The notes under the pieces were generated by a model. That model searched no databases and was not told the origin of the DNA. It saw nothing but the letters and a program-made list of their open reading frames with translations. Position numbers and translations under genes: made by a program. Of a stretch of 8,010 nt of DNA, positions 5,952 through 8,010 are shown in pieces. The stretch covers positions 1 through 8,010 of the forward strand of contig PFTO01000040.1 in NCBI GenBank assembly GCA_002789615.1. Reading direction: 5' to 3'. The DNA is from Acidobacteria bacterium CG_4_9_14_3_um_filter_49_7 (GTDB lineage: Bacteria; Acidobacteriota; Holophagae; Thermotomaculales; Thermotomaculaceae). The first letter of the stretch is position 1, and the number at the start of each line of letters is the position of its first letter.

Positions 5952-6668
5952 ATGAAACACGCTTTCTACGCCATTTTTCTCGTGATTATAAGGCTTCCCT
6001 TTATGGGCACAGCCACTCTCGCCGGGGATCTGGCCATTGACGCAACCTTTTCCGTGCCTGTTTTTAACAGCAATGCCCCAACCAACTTCACCGACATTTG
6101 TTTCGACAAGGGGACTGGGAAACTGGCACTCTGCAGTGACGGGGGATACGGAGAGTTCCCCATCACTGATGGGAAGATTCGGTTCACTCCGCCGGGATTC
6201 ATCGCTGAAACAGGGAATTTTATCATCCGGGGATACACAAATTCGCCCGCCGGACTTTCCGCCGTGGACAATCGGGGACGCTTCGTCTTTTGGGGAAAAA
6301 GCGGGCGACTACCTCTTCCGGTGGATGTGGGAAATATTTCCGGCATGGCATGGGACGGTACCCGGCTCTGGATTGCCCGTCAACTCCCTGCGGGGCTCTT
6401 CGCATTCCGACTGGCAGATGGCAACACTCTTATCCTTGATCGAACAGTAAGCTTTTCCTTTCCTGTTCTGCAGTCCGTCACCTTTTTCGACAATTCCCTC
6501 TGGTTAACAGACGGCAGCCATATCTTTCGACTGGATGGGGAACAGAGAATCGCAGGCGAATGGACACTGCCTCGACCCATCTCCGGCTTCTGCTTCGCGA
6601 AAGGAGCCTTATTTTCCGTGTCCCTCGATGGACATGCAATTTACCGTTCCCCAATGAACGGCATGTGA
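5952..6668 (+). CDS. Exported beta-propeller-like protein of unknown function
   Basis: The 238-residue product starts at ATG 5952, four bases after GGAGG (5943-5947). Residues 1-24 are a Sec signal peptide ending near TATLAG. The rest has no catalytic motif I recognise, but shows a recurring strand pattern: FTDICFDKGTGKLALCSDGG (46-65), GLSAVDNRGRFVFWG (101-115), ISGMAWDGTRLWIAR (129-143), LQSVTFFDNSLWLTDGS (173-189) and ISGFCFAKGALFSVSLDG (210-227). Each unit is 'hydrophobic-strand, turn with D/G, strand', as in NHL/SMP-30 or PQQ-like propellers. About five units in 238 residues is small for a closed propeller, so it may be incomplete or oligomeric. The gene diverges from the MerR-LUD operon and precedes the OmpA-family gene by 71 bases, so it may be cotranscribed with it. 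Likely periplasmic or secreted. Confidence 0.7.
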   Translation: MKHAFYAIFLVIIRLPFMGTATLAGDLAIDATFSVPVFNSNAPTNFTDICFDKGTGKLALCSDGGYGEFPITDGKIRFTPPGFIAETGNFIIRGYTNSPAGLSAVDNRGRFVFWGKSGRLPLPVDVGNISGMAWDGTRLWIARQLPAGLFAFRLADGNTLILDRTVSFSFPVLQSVTFFDNSLWLTDGSHIFRLDGEQRIAGEWTLPRPISGFCFAKGALFSVSLDGHAIYRSPMNGM

Positions 6669-6690
6669 AGATTTGAAAATGGATTCCACT

Positions 6691-6713
6691 CCGGCGGGGA
6701 ACAAACCAGCCGG
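6691..6713 (+). terminator. Weak terminator or attenuator hairpin between the propeller and OmpA genes
   Basis: CCGGC (6691-6695) pairs with GCCGG (6709-6713). Past a G-A mismatch, two more G-C pairs (6697-6698 with 6706-6707) close a 7-base loop. TGATTTTATT follows, a modest T-rich tail. The hairpin ends about 15 bases before the SD of the next gene. It could partly terminate or attenuate readthrough into that gene; the broken T tract argues against a strong terminator. Confidence 0.3.
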
Positions 6714-6739
6714 TGATTTTATTAAAGAAGGAGAAGGAA

Positions 6740-7768
6740 ATGATCAGATCAAAACTTACCGTGGTTGTGCTACTGACTGTATGCCTTGTAGCCATTCCGG
6801 GAATTCCCGCTGACCGAAACCTGTATGAGAATAATGAATGGATTGCGCATCGTGACATCGCCAGCAGTCGGAATTATCCCCTGATTTCCCGTTTTTCCGA
6901 CTCCATAATTCAATATTACAAGACCTTTAAATGGGATAAGTATACATTGCCGACTTCTCCCCTTGTATCCATGGACGGTTCAAAAACATGGAAGAAGAAG
7001 CTGGCACTTGCAGGAAAAATTACCCGGTTTCAGTACAGCGTTTCCAGTGACAACAATTCACCATTTGTGTACACCAACTATCTGACAGCTTTGAAAAAAG
7101 CCGATTGGAAAATCCTGTTTAACGGTATGGGAAACAATGAGCTTGGCAACGACTCCAATGAGTGGTGTTTTTATTTCTATGGCAACGAGGGCCTGAACCA
7201 GGAACGGTTCGGGAGTGCTTTCGGGCCCAGGGGAGACAACCACGGCTACATCGCGGCCGAATACCAGGACGAGGACCAGACGGTTTATGCCGCAATTTAC
7301 ATCACGGAGTTCAAAAATGACTCCAAAGGGCTGGCATTCACACTCATCACCCAGGATACCATTGAGATTCAGAACCCGAAGACTGGGCTGGTTACCGCAA
7401 AGCTGATGACAGACAAAATTCGCTCAAAAGGACATGCGGCACTGGATGGTGTTTATTTTGAAACTGGAAAAGCTACTTTGAAGGAAACCTCCAAGGCCGC
7501 ATTGATGAATATTGCTTCCTTCCTGAAAGCCAATTCTACCAAAACATTTTATGTGGTGGGCCATACCGACAACACCGGCACATTTGACCGGAATATGGAG
7601 CTTTCGTTGAACCGGGCAATAGCAGTCAGAAAGGCATTGACTCAACAGTTCCAGATTCAGCCTGGCCAGTTGAAGGCACAGGGAGTTGGCCCCCTTGCCC
7701 CGGTCCTTTCGAATAGTACGGATGAAGGCCGGGCCCGAAACCGAAGAGTGGAAATCGTGGAACAGTAG
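6740..7768 (+). CDS. OmpA-family cell-wall-anchoring protein with DUF4892-like N-terminus
   Basis: ATG 6740 is chosen over the in-frame GTG at 6713 because AAGGAG (6728-6733) lies six bases upstream of it and the protein then begins with a clean signal peptide (MIRSKLTVVVLLTVCLVAIPG). The mature N-terminal region (about 45-215) has YPLISRFSDSIIQYY, the strand-rich GKITRFQYSV and a YTNYLTALKKADWKILF segment, a pattern I associate with the DUF4892-type domain found ahead of OmpA domains. Residues about 230-342 are an OmpA C-terminal domain: GVYFETGKATL, GHTDNTG (274-280) with Asp277, LSLNRAIAVRKAL with Arg292, and RARNRRVEIV. Asp277 and Arg292 correspond to the pair that binds diaminopimelate in peptidoglycan. 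The protein should sit in the periplasm or outer envelope, tethered to the wall. It has no lipobox. Confidence 0.9.
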   Translation: MIRSKLTVVVLLTVCLVAIPGIPADRNLYENNEWIAHRDIASSRNYPLISRFSDSIIQYYKTFKWDKYTLPTSPLVSMDGSKTWKKKLALAGKITRFQYSVSSDNNSPFVYTNYLTALKKADWKILFNGMGNNELGNDSNEWCFYFYGNEGLNQERFGSAFGPRGDNHGYIAAEYQDEDQTVYAAIYITEFKNDSKGLAFTLITQDTIEIQNPKTGLVTAKLMTDKIRSKGHAALDGVYFETGKATLKETSKAALMNIASFLKANSTKTFYVVGHTDNTGTFDRNMELSLNRAIAVRKALTQQFQIQPGQLKAQGVGPLAPVLSNSTDEGRARNRRVEIVEQ

Positions 7769-7789
7769 CATTGGGAAAAATGCAAGACC

Positions 7790-7806
7790 TGCGGAAAAAA
7801 ACCGCA
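7790..7806 (+). promoter_or_regulatory. Small hairpin just ahead of the C45-hydrolase start
   Basis: TGCGG (7790-7794) and CCGCA (7802-7806) form a 5-bp stem around seven A residues. It ends two bases before the SD GGAG (7809-7812) of the next gene. No T-run follows, so it is not a standard terminator; it could affect ribosome access or RNA stability. Low confidence because the stem is short. Confidence 0.25.
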
Positions 7807-7819
7807 TTGGAGAAAACTT

Positions 7820-8010
7820 TTGGTAAAACATATTAAATTTTCACTACTTTTTGTCATTTTTGCAGGCTTTTCTGCAATTTTGCCAACATTCGCTGTGGAC
7901 AACTGCACCTCTGCAATCATCAGTCGACTTGCCTCTGAAAGCGGCGCCCCGATGCTCTGGAAGAACCGGGACACGGATGTCCGGTCCAACAAAGTCGTAC
8001 TGGTAGACGA
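7820..8010 (+). CDS. Exported C45/acyltransferase-type Ntn hydrolase, N-terminal part
   Basis: The gene runs off the window; 63 complete codons are visible. The only usable start is TTG 7820, seven bases after GGAG (7809-7812), with no in-frame ATG or GTG between the preceding gene's stop and this point. Residues 2-25 are a typical signal peptide (VKHIKFSLLFVIFAGF, ending LPTFA). Cys29, just after the predicted cleavage site, begins CTSAIISRL, followed by APMLWKNRDTD. A leading Cys and the WKNRDTD-like strand are features of peptidase family C45 and related choloylglycine-hydrolase-type Ntn amidases, where the exposed N-terminal Cys is the nucleophile. Such enzymes cleave or transfer linear amide bonds; the substrate is unknown. 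The gene lies 51 bases after the OmpA-family gene with no clear terminator between, so cotranscription is likely. Confidence 0.75.
   Translation, partial: MVKHIKFSLLFVIFAGFSAILPTFAVDNCTSAIISRLASESGAPMLWKNRDTDVRSNKVVLVD

Noticed and set aside
6478..6858. A 126-codon minus-strand frame across the propeller/OmpA junction.
   Set aside because: It overlaps two well-supported genes with SD sites and signal peptides, and its translation is arginine/serine-rich with no domain.

Overview
This 8 kb stretch looks like chromosome from a Gram-negative bacterium of medium G+C. The evidence is an OmpA-type peptidoglycan-binding protein and several Sec-exported proteins, each with a Shine-Dalgarno (SD) site. 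I cannot name the lineage from the sequence. The mix of a fused lactate-utilization Fe-S protein, a CAP-domain protein ending in a GHRRWLLNP box and many poorly known exported proteins would suit an under-sampled phylum or a deltaproteobacteria-like group, but that is a guess. There are no RNA genes, transposase genes or CRISPR arrays.

Layout. Bases 1-202 hold no convincing gene but carry a good extended -10 promoter. Bases 203-1305 encode a polytopic membrane protein with a C-terminal soluble domain, split by an apparent -1 frameshift at a run of five G. Bases 1306-1477 carry a perfect -35 box and phased TCCAC motifs ahead of an exported CAP-superfamily protein (1478-2473). A 45-base gap with no obvious terminator separates it from a convergent operon.

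That minus-strand operon (5720 down to 2519) has four genes with no gaps, overlapping by 4, 11 and 38 bases: a MerR-type regulator, a small kinase-fold phosphotransferase, a very short LUD-domain (LutC-like) protein, and a LutB-LutA fusion carrying LUD, two 4Fe-4S and two CCG modules. It should make a membrane-peripheral redox complex of the lactate/organic-acid oxidation type, apparently under its own MerR regulator. The junction between the LutB and LutA halves is encoded by a heptanucleotide tandem repeat.

A divergent intergenic region (5721-5951) holds candidate promoters for both directions and an imperfect 37-base palindrome. The plus strand then carries an exported beta-propeller-like protein (5952-6668), an exported OmpA-family protein with a DUF4892-like N-terminal domain (6740-7768), and the start of an exported C45/acyltransferase-type Ntn hydrolase (7820 to the window edge). 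The last one begins at a TTG codon.
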